From assembly GCA_951394405.1 (NCBI GenBank), contig OX596334.1:1178001-1242000 (forward strand): 64,000 bases of DNA, written 5' to 3'. The notes below the pieces were generated by a model that saw only the letters and a list, made by a program, of their open reading frames with translations, was not told the DNA's origin and ran no database searches. The DNA is from Coprinellus micaceus (Eukaryota > Basidiomycota > Agaricomycetes > Agaricales > Psathyrellaceae). Made by a program: the position numbers and the translations under genes. Numbering within the stretch: the first letter of the stretch is position 1; each line of letters starts with the position of its first letter. Below are positions 54,169 through 64,000 of the stretch, piece by piece.

Positions 54169-54888
54169 TCACTTTCTACCCCTCCCTCTCGTCTTTGGGA
54201 GCGGAGCCTCTTCTCCAAACCATACCACTTTTTTGGTTGTGTGTTTGGTGGATGTAGGAAGGTGCCGTGCCGCCGCTTCGAAGAGGCGCTGATCCTGTGT
54301 CGACACCTTGACAGTACCTCGGCCCTCCTCTGTCTGTGCAGTATTGAGGCCGGTGTCCCCGTCGTCCGCACCGCTCCCCACACCCTCACCTGCATCGTCC
54401 CTTGCTCTCGATGTGCTACCCCCTTGTCTACCCCGGCCCCTGCGCACAGGAGTCTTAGCTTTACGGGGAGGCGTTATGGGCTCTGACTCTTCATCCCCCC
54501 CCTCCGATCCATCATCAACCGGGATATCCTCTCTGTCCAGTTCTCGTAGATCGACTTCATCGTCGTCGGGCGCTCTCGCCACTACGAGCCCAGTTTTTCC
54601 CTCTGGTCCAATATCTTTCCCAATGTCGCCGCGGTCAACATCCATCTTGTCGCTTGGGACGTCCTTCCCCTTCAGACTCCTCTCCTCTGCCCTAGCTCTC
54701 GCCCCCTTCTGCTTCACTTGTCGGATCTCCTCCCTCCTTTGCGCCGCCAACACCTCCACCTGACGTTCAGCTTCCGCATCCCTCTGCTCTCTCGCTTTCT
54801 TTCTCTCCATCTCCGTTGCCTCTGGGGACCCATCAGCGAGCTTAGTCTTGCCCGAGGTCTCCACCCTCTCATTCCGTTTCCTTGTCAA
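54169..54888 (-). CDS. Charged AT-hook-like protein or C-terminal exon
   Basis: An open minus-strand frame of 239 codons with a non-ATG first codon. An in-frame TGA lies just upstream (near 54899), so the true start is either a later ATG (MERKKAREQRDAEAERQ) or an exon further upstream. Contents: an Ala/Arg/Glu-rich helix, an acidic stretch (DDDEVDLRELDREDIPVDDG), a basic RRGRGRQGG motif like an AT hook, and a tail ending KTRGRGRK at the stop. It lies 0.2 kb after the end of the cargo-like gene at 55057-57157 on the same strand. It may be a separate gene or a detached last exon. Confidence 0.45.
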   Translation of the reverse strand: MTRKRNERVETSGKTKLADGSPEATEMERKKAREQRDAEAERQVEVLAAQRREEIRQVKQKGARARAEERSLKGKDVPSDKMDVDRGDIGKDIGPEGKTGLVVARAPDDDEVDLRELDREDIPVDDGSEGGDEESEPITPPRKAKTPVRRGRGRQGGSTSRARDDAGEGVGSGADDGDTGLNTAQTEEGRGTVKVSTQDQRLFEAAARHLPTSTKHTTKKVVWFGEEAPLPKTRGRGRK

Positions 54889-55056
54889 CCCTCCTCATGT
54901 TCCTGGTAAATCGACATCCATCGCCGAACCCTCTCTACTGAACACCTTCAAAGTCAATTCCTGCGTAGCACCCACAAGCCCCTCTGTGACAGGGGTATCA
55001 TGTCGATCTTGAGAACTGCGAACCGATTCATCACCTAACAAAGGATAATATGTCAG

Positions 55057-57157
55057 TCACTGCTGTGGGCGATCGAATGCGTCGAACGTGCCATCATTGT
55101 CAATGTCACTCCTCACAGCATCATATTCGCCATCCAAGCTGGATGGGGCAACATTCCCCCTCCCTTTCTGTCTTGGAGTACCCTCAGAGGCGGATGGAGG
55201 AACTGGTTTAGTTGGAGGAGAAGGGGGTGGGTGTATGGGTTGAGGGGAAGGAGAAGAGGGCACTGTGGGTGTGCTTGCCAGTGCTGGAGATGCGGTCGAT
55301 GGCCCTCCCTCACCCGTACTTTCGCGAGAGCCACGAGCACTCTTCATTGCGACCAACGCCGATTGTCTTGCTGTCGTTCCCGGCACGGATCTGGCGGTAC
55401 TCTCCTTCGCTTTTCGTGCCTTTGCCTTTGCCTTCCCTGTCCCTTTCCCTTTCTTCCTTCTTCCCCCTCCCTTCTTTTTTGGTTTCTCATCGTCGCTCGG
55501 GTCTGCACCCACCTCGCGACGGGGTTCGCGAGGTACCCATTCCTCTCCCCCCACCCAATAGCTGTGGAATTGGAAAGGAGTCTCACCACGTTCCTGCCGA
55601 GCGTACCAGGCCTCCAGGATCATCCTACACTTGGGCACTCCATAACCCCCCGGATCGCTGATTGGCCAGTCCTTGGGCCAGTACTCCTCGCTCACCCAGT
55701 TGTACCATTTCGCAACCATCTCCTTCCAAGGTGGAGCGGAGTCCTTGTCAGTGATGGGGAGGTTTCTGGCACAGGCTAACCAAATGGAGTGTCAGCGCCA
55801 CTCGGGGTGAGTGGACAAATGGGCGCCTACCATAATTGTGGCGCATAATCGATCGAATAAGATCCGGGAAGAACCGGTGAGCTTTCACATTTTGGGGGAG
55901 ACTGACAATGCTGGGGACAATGGGCTCACTGAACTCGTTGAGCTCCACCGACACAGGTTCGCCGCGCTTTCTCGGTCGCTTCGTCGGAACCCCATCGGTA
56001 TCCTTTCCATCGGTCCCCTCCTCGGGCAAAGTCCGCCGCACAAAACCAGCCCAATGATTCTCGAGGTCGACCTTCTCCAAGTAGGCCCGTTCTGCCTGCT
56101 TGAACGAGACCCCACTATCGATCTGATTGTTGAAGTCCAGACTGACTGTAGCGGCCGCCGGTGAAATGAAAGAATTTGGGTAAGTTTGGAAATGTGCTAT
56201 GTATGTCGCTCGTTCGAATGCTCACATGCCAGGTGTTCACCACTGGAGTCTTGAAACGTAACGAGGAAGTGTAAGCGTACGCCCATTTGTCGGTAAATCT
56301 CGTCCGCGAATTGGTGGATCACACGGCCACTCTCCTTCTCGGCAAGGCTATACGGTTACCAGTTTCAGCGCTGTGGGTCCAGATGTTGATGCGAAAGAAT
56401 ACGAACCGCTGACGTTCCTTGGCACTTGGCCCCCTCTCTCTCCACACTAGGGCCTTGTTCTCGTACGAAGAGCGCTCCTCATCGGTGAGTGCCGCCCATT
56501 CTGCCGTCACAGCACGCTGAAAGAAATGGAACAGACTTGGCTTCTTGCCTGGCTTCAGAGCCAGTGTTGGCTCTTCGATCAGATCCAGATCGATAGGCTC
56601 TCCACCAATCTCCGCACTCGTCGAACCGGTTTCCAGCTCGAAGAGCTTTTTCTGAGTATCCTGAATGCGACTGACATTTTCCTTATAGAAGACCATGCGC
56701 CTGTTCCAATGAATGGTCCAGTGCATCAGTCCATGTCGGCTGCGTGCCCTCTGGCTGTACCAGAGCTGTACGTTCTGTGTTTCGACCAAGATTCAGGTAC
56801 TATTTTCTTCTTCATCTCGCGAATAGCTGGACTCACGTCATACATAGCCGAAATCTGCTCCTTGCTTGGGTCCCGACCGGCCTTCTGCATCTTCTTGAGA
56901 AAATGGTCACCGGTGGATTGTGCCATTTCGCGGCGTTGATTCGCTGGGGCATAGCGATAAAGGTCCTTCTGCTCGGCGAGATAGGCAAGTTGCTTGGCTG
57001 AGAAACGTGTGTCAAGTTGCTTCTGGTCAGCTAACTTGTCGAGCTGTTCTCGTTCGATCGGTTCGTCCGAGAAAGGCTCTTCCTCGGAGGACGAACTCTC
57101 TGCCGAGTGGGCGTTGCCTTGTTCCGCTTGAGGGGCCTTCTCAGGGAGAGGTGGCAT
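55057..57157 (-). CDS. KDZ cargo gene of the same family as cargo gene A
   Basis: Minus strand from ATG at 57157 (MPPLPEKAPQAEQGNAHSAE). Five or six exons with GTGAGT, GTTCGT, GTGAGC and GTAGGC donors and frame-keeping acceptors. Order: acidic Ser-rich start; FSAKQLAYLAEQKDLYRYAP; LWYSQRARSRHGLMHWTIHW; KPGKKPSLFHFFQRAVTAEW with WAALTDEERSSYENKALVW, which recalls an HMG-box helix pair; RVIHQFADEIYRQMGVRLHF; VDLENHWAGFVRRTLPEEG; MVAKWYNWVSEEYWPKDWPI; and a Lys-rich tail with KKGKGTGKAKAKARKAKE. The order of modules parallels cargo gene A of the other KDZ element, and it lies divergent from a KDZ transposase. DNA binding is likely from the HMG-like segment and basic tail. Intact as far as can be seen. 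Confidence 0.6.
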
Positions 57158-57245
57158 AATCTCGTAGGAAGATAGGAGGAACTGTGGGGGAACGAGACCT
57201 CGGAATTTCGTGGCCTTTCCGTCAGGTGCGAGTCGCGAAACCCAG

Positions 57246-57255
57246 TATATATATA
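57246..57255. promoter_or_regulatory. TATA-like tract in the divergent promoter of the second KDZ pair
   Basis: TATATATATA lies between the minus-strand cargo gene (ATG 57157) and the plus-strand transposase (ATG 57342), about 90 bp from each start. It could serve either direction. Confidence 0.4.
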
Positions 57256-57341
57256 GGGAGGAAAGCACATTTATCTCTGCAGCCGTGGGGTCTCTGATCC
57301 TGCCATTTGCTACGCTCCCCCGATCGCCCTTTCATCTCACC

Positions 57342-60300
57342 ATGCCCACCCCAATCCGAATCAATAAGAGTCGGGTCGCCACAGCAAGATATGCAGAGAA
57401 GAAATCGAAATACGGCTTCAGTGGGAAGGTCAAGAAGAACCGAAACACCGTCCACACTGCTATACCCAATACTCCGATCGCCACACCCAATCCACTTGCC
57501 CCATCCCACCCAATCGCTCCAGGCAAGCGTCCGCGTTTGGACGGTAATGTGAAACCCAAGGACACTGATATCGATATGGGGGATGATACTGGGTTAAATC
57601 TCGATCCTTTCGACGACTGGACCGAAGCGGATGCCTATCGCGAGGAGATTCTGACCCGCCATTCTGGAAAGACTAGTACCGGGAACGTCAGTACATTCAT
57701 CGAACTGACTTCATATGACTTCGTTCTCATGCCGTTTTTACCAGACCTCGCATGAAGTGATGGAAGAATGGAGGGCGACAAAGGTCCTTCCGTATCTCGA
57801 TCATATCCTCAAAGCTGAAGACCGCGCCCGCTCCGCCTGCGACTTCTGTCACCACCAGGAAGGTCTTTGGAGATGCTTGGATTGTATACCCACCCCCTAT
57901 CTCATGTGCGGATTGCTGCCGATCGACCCACCACCTCCATCCGCTGCATCGCATCGAGCGATGGAATGGATCGCATTGGCGTCCTGCCTGGCTCTGGCAC
58001 GTCGGCTCAGTCATTTGCCTTGGACATGGAGGCGACCCCTGCCCCAAGTACAATGCGACGCTCGAGACCTTGCAATCTCGCCTAGTATCTGTCAACAATG
58101 TCGATAACCTGGAGTCCGATAATACGTTCGGGGCTAAGCCCAAGTCAACGTCGAGCCTTGGGATCGGTCGGGTCATCGTGGTCGTTCACATCAACGGGTT
58201 CCACCACCTCCCTGTCTTCCCATGCTGGTGCAAGGGAACCCAAACTGACGACCTTGACTTCCTGGACGTCGGGCTCTACCCAGCTTCTCTCAAGACAGTC
58301 TCCACAGTATTCACATTCGATCTCCTCAACAAATTCCATCTTTTGAAAGTTCATTCTCATATGTCGACCGAGCACTTTTCGGCGCTCCTTCGGCGCTTCA
58401 CCAACTTTGCTTTCCCCGAGAAGTCCTTGGTGCGTAACCGTGCACTTCCCGGGGATATTGTACTGACTTTCATGTCATGTTCAGGATCGACGAAGGGAGC
58501 TAGCGAGGGTGTGGGCACAGTGGAACCACTTAATGGAGTTGAAGAAAGAGGGGTTTGCGCACGACCGACGTGGTGAACGCCCGGGATCCGGGGATTTGGC
58601 GCTATTCTGTGCCGCGTGCCCCCAGCCATCCGTCAATCTACCCCATGATTGGAGGGAGGACCTTTGTGCGTATGTATACTCCACTGTGGCATCTAATTAC
58701 AACCGTCTAATGATCTCACTGCCATTCCAGGTGGCTTTACCGCCGCTACCTAGTGGTGGATGGTAACTTTGTCCTCGATCATCTGGTGTCGAGCGGCAAA
58801 CGGGCCAGTGTAGGGCTAGCAAACGGTGCTGGCTTCACTGCTGAGCCCAGGAGGTACGCGAAGCATTTGAAGGGGGCGAGGGAATCAACCGAGGTGAGCT
58901 ATTCCGACTATCTACGTTCCATATCGGACCTCAACCTTGGAGAGGGCGGCGATACCGGCCCGGGCGTCTGGGCAATGATGTGGGGTCGCGTGATTTAAGC
59001 GCCCGCAATCGTTCTCGTCCGCGAACGCCCCATGTATCCTTTCCCGTTCATTGTAATTAATTCGTTGGATCTAGACATCTACATGTGCCGAGCTTCGTGC
59101 GGTGTCCTAAAAGAATAAGTTGAAGAAGGGTTACGACGCTACCGGGGTTGTGGCGGTCGCATGCGCCCATCATGGGTGCTTTGCGCCTGGAAGTGTGGTA
59201 GATATGCAGAAGGGCGAACGGTAAGCCCCTCATGCTCCGAATGTGATGTGATAACTCTAACCACATTTGGGGGCATAAATTCTGAGGCATGTCAACGTCG
59301 ACTACGCCTTATGTCAGGCCCTCAAGACCACACATGCGGGTGCCACGAGCGGGATCAGGCTCGCATACGATATTAGCTGTCAATATTCGATCAACCTCGA
59401 GAAACAGGTGAAGAACTCGCCGTACCTTTCCCTGCCCCAAAATACGCTCCTGGAGTTTGTGATAGGTCTGTTCCACGTTCATGGTCACAAGGACGAATGC
59501 CTCGCCCGTTTCGCACCGACCTTCCTACCCGGCAGTGGCGTAACGAGTGGAGACATCATTGAGTCTCTTTGGTCTACCCTGAATGGTGCGGCGTCCATAA
59601 CACGCAATATGACCCCTTCAAACCGATGGGGGATGATCGATGCCTGCATTCAGGATAGCAATCTTAGGAAAAACCAGGGAATGGGTATGGTAGTGGGTCA
59701 CACATGCTTCCGATAGATGTATCTAATGAAATGTGTTTAGTGTCCTATCTTGAACGCCAGCTTAGGCTCACGCGGAAAGAAAAGGCAGCGGCCGACAAGT
59801 TTTTCTCCCTTCTGAACGAGGCTACGGAAGATCGGGACAGGAAGACATGGCAAGCTCAGATGGAAGCTGCGAACACAGCCCGGGGCGGTCACAATACCTC
59901 CATGGACGTTTACAACTTCCGTATCCCTCAGGGTAAGCCACGGGTTCTCATCACTGTGACCCACAACGATATTGACCCCCCAGCAGTGGAGCCCAAAAAG
60001 GCCGTTCAGGTCAGGCTGATGGACGCTGAGAAATGGGGGAAGAAGGAGGACAAGAAGCACAAGCGCCGCCTTGGATACGCTAACTGGGTGGCGGATGGGA
60101 TTTCGATTCAAGAGTCGCAGTACGTCTCACACTTCTTCCACCTGGGGCTAGTCCTAACTCCCTTTTATCCTAGGATCTCCCTCCGTGGGGCGTACCGCAA
60201 AGCGCACGGGGCATCCCTCACTGAATCTGTGGATCTTGCACGGAGGTCCGAAGCCCTCGCGAAGCGCGTGGTGGCATTCCATAAGGAGGGGAAGAGGCTA

Positions 60301-61316
60301 TTCACAGATAGCGATCTCGATTCACATCAGGGGGTACAATGGGAAAAAGACGAGGTGGAGGTGTGCGTGTGCGAGGAGGAGTGCGGTTGTACGGAGCTCG
60401 AGGAACTACCGCTAGGGCGCGCGGTGTTCGATACGACAACCGATGACCTTGCGCCTCTCCCCCTTCCTTCTAGCTTCGATTTGGTCCCAGAAGGGTGGGA
60501 AGAAACTACAGAGATTGAGGTGAGCCTGAGAGTGGCACAGGCAGAGGAAGCGCTCGAAGAACTGAGGAGCGAGATTGCGCATAAGTCTTGCTTGTATCGT
60601 GGAAAGCGCCAAATGTCAGGGGGCGGACGGGGGGTGACCAGAAGCTACGACGAGATCAACGGTGTTGAGGAGAAGATGCGATCGCAAGTGAAGATCTACG
60701 AAAGCGCGTGCTGGGCACTCGAGCGTCTGGGGGTATCCGAAAAGTACTCCCGTTTCAAGTCCCTCTCAAGGACTGATACCAAAGCCGTTACTGCTGTTTT
60801 CGACCCTAACAAGCCTGGAGAAAGGAACACCGAGCTGTCATGGATCTGGACGATGAATGTGCAAATGGGAGGATCACAGGGCTCGGAGTACCTGGAAGAA
60901 TGTGAGTGGACGTTCCATGGAACGTGGATCAAGCTTCGCTGACCCAGTTCGACTTCGATACAGTGCGCCGGGTTAATTGGATCAGGGCTTGTTCCCGGAA
61001 GGATCGGTGGATGGAGGAAGTCCTTCTGTTGGAATCGGAGATGGAATGGTATGTCAGCTTCATGACGTTTCAGCAGAAGAGGGTAGAGAAGTGGGCAAAC
61101 CTGGATTTGGGAGGTGGACATAAGGCGTTCGCCCTGCGCCTTGGGGATACCTGGAGACGTTTTGGTCTGGAAGGTGCTACTCGGTTCTTTGGCCCGCCAG
61201 ATCTACCACAGACCTCTGTGAAGGCGGAGCCGGATGAGGATGTTAAGATGGCCCTGGATGTGCCCGGCCCAGGTGACGAGCATAGTGAGTATAACCTAAA
61301 CGAGCCTGTTGAATAG
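57342..61316 (+). pseudogene. KDZ transposase, second copy, with a frameshift and a nonsense codon
   Basis: ATG at 57342 (MPTPIRINKSRVATARYAEK). Exon 1 ends at 57686 and exon 2 starts at 57745. The CxC2 cluster begins CDFCHHQEGLWRCLDC but the second half (CADCCRSTHHLHPLHRIERW) is in another frame. One extra base therefore lies near 57895-57905. The core continues with CAACPQPSVNLPHDW, VVDGNFVLDHL, ATGVVAVACAHHGCF, DMQKGER, LAYDISCQYSINL, GLFHVHGHKDECL and a C-terminal helical region ending NLNEPVE. A TAA at 59108-59110 sits in the exon between STCAELRAVS and KNKLKKGYDATG, with no splice site to remove it. Compared with the copy at 31423-35354, the domain order is the same but identity is low, so they are different KDZ lineages. 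The 3' half after the TAA is still open for more than 600 codons. Confidence 0.8.
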
Positions 61317-61376
61317 TTCATTTGTACTTTGAAATCGAGCGTGAATGTGTCAGCCCCCATCGCACGAACAGTCACT

Positions 61377-62212
61377 ATGCCCAACTTGTCTCACGAAGTT
61401 ATCCTCGCAGTCAAACAGCTCGACGCAACGAATTACCAGAGCCTCGTCAACTATTCAGGGAGCAGGTGCCTGGCCACCGCGACAACATGTTGTGTTGGTA
61501 TGAGTATGATGGAGGGAACCGCTCTGGAGGCTATGTCCGAAGCTATGGCTAACGAAATAGTCAGTACTCATGTTCTTTCCGTGCGCCTTCGCCTACTCAC
61601 GAGATCCTTCCATTGCTCGATTTATATGGTGTCTAGGCGGTTGGAAACCTCCTTGTTGGTCTCAGGTCCATGATCCACGGGAATCGACTCTTCGCGCCCT
61701 TATCCTTGAAGGCACTTACCCCTTTGATGGTCAAGGGACACCTCACCCACTTTGCGAGCTTGAAAGCGGCGGTTACTCAGAAGTTAGGGGGTGGTGACGA
61801 CCTCCTCCATTTCTATGCCGGTAACTGGTGGACCCATTTTTCGACCGCGGCTGCACCTTTCCCTCAAGAAACCAGTGACATCATAAGATTCTGGAGGCAA
61901 CAATATGCGTCGCTGGCTATTCCCATCTCCCTCCAACCCCCCGGCGCACTGAACCTCAGCGCTTTGTCTGGCATGGAGCTTTTTGAGGCATATGCTGTGG
62001 GAGAGGACACCCTGAGGATGTTGGACAAGGACATCAAAAGGTGCCTGGAGAGCGTGAATGGTCTCGCTGGGAGTATCAGATCGCTCAAGGTTCTCAAACA
62101 AGAGCTCCTCGTCATCGAAGATAAGGCTTTGGAGGCAGAGACGGCCGGGGAGGCGGCGAATGCGCGGACAGACGGTGTGAGTGGTGGTCTCGGCGCCAGT
62201 CAGTCTGCATAG
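61377..62212 (+). CDS. Small KDZ-neighbourhood gene, paralogue 1
   Basis: ATG at 61377 (MPNLSHEVILAVKQLDATNY). Exon 1 ends after EAMANEI at a GTCAGT donor (61559), and exon 2 starts near 61638 with AVGNLLVGLRSMIHGNRLFA. Exon 2 has LLHFYAGNWWTHFSTAAAPF and a helical C-terminus (TLRMLDKDIKRCLESVNGLA). About 250 residues. The two-exon structure, the WW followed by a Pro/Phe-rich segment and the C-terminal helix recur in the next gene. The function is unknown. It follows the transposase pseudogene on the same strand. Confidence 0.55.
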
Positions 62213-62360
62213 TCAACCGAGAGGGCGGACCACCTGGCGATCGCCCTGGTTCGCCTTGGATTGATGATTGCCGGTACTTACTTTTGTATAAACATCAGAC
62301 ATTTCAATACCATTCATTCTGTTTTGTACTTCCATCCCCCCCAATTTTCTTGCAAACAGA

Positions 62361-63043
62361 ATGCCGGTGCCTCTTTGGTCCGGCGCCTATTGTATCTCCT
62401 TCATGTCATTTTTCGCACAGAGGAGAGATTCATTTCTTCAATTTCTCGAAGACGATCATGCAGGGAGAGGTTTCGACCGGCGTTACGTTGACCTATTTTT
62501 CAACGAGATGGTACATATTTCCTTTTATCACTGGCCCCCCTGTGCTTACTTCCATATCATTAGGGCATCGCTTTCAGAGCGCAGGGGATTCAGGGATCTC
62601 TTTGGGCGTTCGACGACACATTCTACAGTCGTTCGCTGACTTCGATTTGCATGAAGATGGCGGCCTACTGCGATATGGATGAGGACATTTGGATGGCGCT
62701 CACATCTGGGTGCTTTCGAGCCCCCCAGCCTTCAAACGCATCGCCGTTTGCCTCGTCGTTCGTGTCGCACGTCGGAGAGTGGTGGCTGCCCCCAAAGGTC
62801 CCCCCTACATTCAACTCTGTTGTGGAGGAGTGGGAGGGATTCATGTTGTGGACTGCCAGTCAGACGAAACCTTGCTTGGAGGATGGTATAACAGGAGAGG
62901 TTGTCTCGGCCTTGGAGGCCATTGTTAGCCATGTGGAGAGTGCGATGGATGCTGCCGCGGCTTCCATCAAGGTCACAGATGGTTCCCTAGATCGCATCAG
63001 CGCAATCTCGGATCGGTGGAACACGCTAACAAATCGAACATAG
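62361..63043 (+). CDS. Small KDZ-neighbourhood gene, paralogue 2
   Basis: ATG at 62361 (MPVPLWSGAYCISFMSFFAQ). Exon 1 ends after DLFFNEM at a GTACAT donor. Exon 2 begins GIAFRAQGIQGSLWAFDDTF and carries VSHVGEWWLPPKVPPTFNSV and a helical end (SALEAIVSHVESAMDAAAAS), stopping at 63043. About 210 residues. Shared intron position and the GxWW motif mark it as a relative of the preceding gene. The function is unknown. Confidence 0.55.
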
Positions 63044-63091
63044 CCCCATTGCATTCATGTACATATTGCTGGTATTTCGTGGTGTGGGGAA

Positions 63092-64000
63092 CTACATGGA
63101 TGAATCGAGTCTACAGTCAGCGGGCAGGTTAATCCGGAGTGTGGCAGTGAGGTCATTGAGGCGAGGAGGTAGAAGCTCGGTATAGTGTGGGAGGGTGCCA
63201 TACCCAACGTTCGGTCGAAAAAAGCTTGCCATACAGACTCGTTCGCCATCCACTTCAGACGCACCATGTTGCAGCAGATGTCCTGGGATGAGGATGGCGG
63301 TCGAGGGGTTATAAACTAAATGCGCGCCGAAGAGTGGGATGTCGAACCTGCCCTTCCCGTATCGACCAAAAGTGGCGAGCAAGTCGAAGAGCATCTTTCC
63401 TCCCCTTGTGTCCCGGTGAAGCGGCGTCTCGCGGTTCGAGATGAGGGCGAACGCAGTGAAGGGAGTGGACCAGTGTTCAAAGAGTCGTTCGAAGTGTTGT
63501 CGCTGCTCAACCTCAATCCGGCCCTCCCGAAGTTGTTTTAGAACCTCGGTCTGGAGGCTGTAGAGGTGGGGGTGGACAAGGGAGAGGATGACACCAATCA
63601 AGGCGTTGGTATCGCACTGGGATGCAACGAATTCAGGTCCGCCCCCGAAGGGACGCAGACCAGCGGAGGGTGCGGGTGGTCTGTCATTGTGGGGCTTAGG
63701 GAAGTTATACAGGGGTCAGTGATGAACTACACAGTATCACGAAATAGCAGAACTCACTCCCCAGCCTAGGTTATACCAGCAAATACTCATGACGACATTC
63801 CCCGGGGCCAACACGCTATCGGCGGGCGGACGGAACATGGTGTCGTCATCTCGCCAATTGCAACCATTACCCTTCTTTTTCTTCCGTTTCGTCCTGCTCT
63901 CCACAAGGACAGACTTGGGGGCGCGCGATAACGCCTTGACAGACTCGTAGACATGTTCCTATACATGTTCCATTCCATCATTGGTCCGTATAACAAGACA
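63092..64000 (-). CDS. TET/JBP-family 2-oxoglutarate/Fe(II) dioxygenase, C-terminal part (start outside window)
   Basis: Minus strand, entering from the right edge and ending at 63092. An exon with PGNVVMSICWYNLGW is followed by a short GTGAGT intron (near 63700-63760) and a last exon beginning PHNDRPPAPSAGL. That exon has GPEFVASQCDTNALIGVILS, WSTPFTAFALISNRETPLHR with the Fe-binding HxD (H-R-D), MLFDLLATFGRYGKGRFDIP, AHLVYNPSTAILIPGHLLQH with the distal His, and GERVCMASFFRPNVGYG. Known for the family: oxidation of 5-methylcytosine in DNA by Fe(II) and 2-oxoglutarate. In mushrooms TET/JBP genes are expanded and often sit with KDZ transposons, as here. The HxD and distal His are present, so the visible part looks functional. 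The N-terminal half is not in the window. Confidence 0.75.

Noticed and set aside
54010..54763. Plus-strand ORFs over the minus-strand charged gene
   Set aside because: They have the Ser/Pro-rich composition expected of the reverse complement of the Glu/Arg-rich minus-strand frame, with no domain.
59041..59165. The in-frame TAA at 59108 being part of an intron
   Set aside because: The acceptor before it (ending at 59074) gives the conserved STCAELRAV segment, and the downstream ATGVVAVACAHHG is in the same frame with no GT..AG pair spanning the TAA.

Overview
The window looks like chromosomal DNA of a mushroom-forming basidiomycete (Agaricomycetes). The reasons are compact genes split by many 50-60 bp GT..AG introns, FunK1-type fungal kinases, KDZ (Kyakuja-Dileera-Zisupton) transposases with CxC2 cysteine clusters, and a TET/JBP-type dioxygenase. 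It is almost entirely accessory and transposon-derived DNA; no housekeeping gene was recognised.

Layout. (1) 1-4260: the tail of one FunK1 kinase gene, then a second FunK1 gene whose 3' end is broken by a 303-bp MITE and whose basic tail is fused in frame to a Helitron. (2) 4263-39719: one Helitron coding region cut in two. The Rep half lies at 4263-7266 and the helicase half at 36849-39719. The 29.6 kb between them (7267-36848) is a KDZ transposon flanked by copies of TGTTAACAT, with about 0.85-1 kb inverted arrays of a GATGCATC palindrome at its ends. The KDZ element carries an apparently intact KDZ transposase (31423-35354) and five cargo genes. Its first cargo gene is interrupted by a Ty1/copia retrotransposon (9666-23616, 383-bp LTRs, TSD TTAAT), which is interrupted by an antisense Ty3/gypsy chromovirus (12182-19919, 599-bp LTRs, TSD AACAC). 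Deleting each insertion with one TSD copy restores an open reading frame. The order of events is therefore Helitron, then KDZ, then copia, then gypsy. A separate 93-bp hAT-like MITE sits in the Helitron helicase. (3) 39814-44017: three unrecognised intron-containing genes and a long hairpin. (4) 44307-64000: an older KDZ-type neighbourhood. It has a large Zn2Cys6-like/coiled-coil gene, five small coiled-coil genes in a row, a divergent DNA-binding-like cargo gene, a KDZ transposase pseudogene with one frameshift and one nonsense codon, two paralogous small genes, and the 3' part of a TET/JBP-family oxygenase running off the right edge.

How the parts relate. The KDZ transposase is expected to act on its terminal arrays and mobilise the cargo between them. 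The gypsy element has a PBS and a predicted RNA 5' end that are complementary to each other, which suggests Tf1-like self-priming, plus an extra zinc-knuckle ORF. The copia element has a PBS matching the anticodon region of initiator tRNA-Met. The Helitron is dead, with lesions that look partly like CpG decay. All functions are inferred from sequence motifs; no database search was possible.
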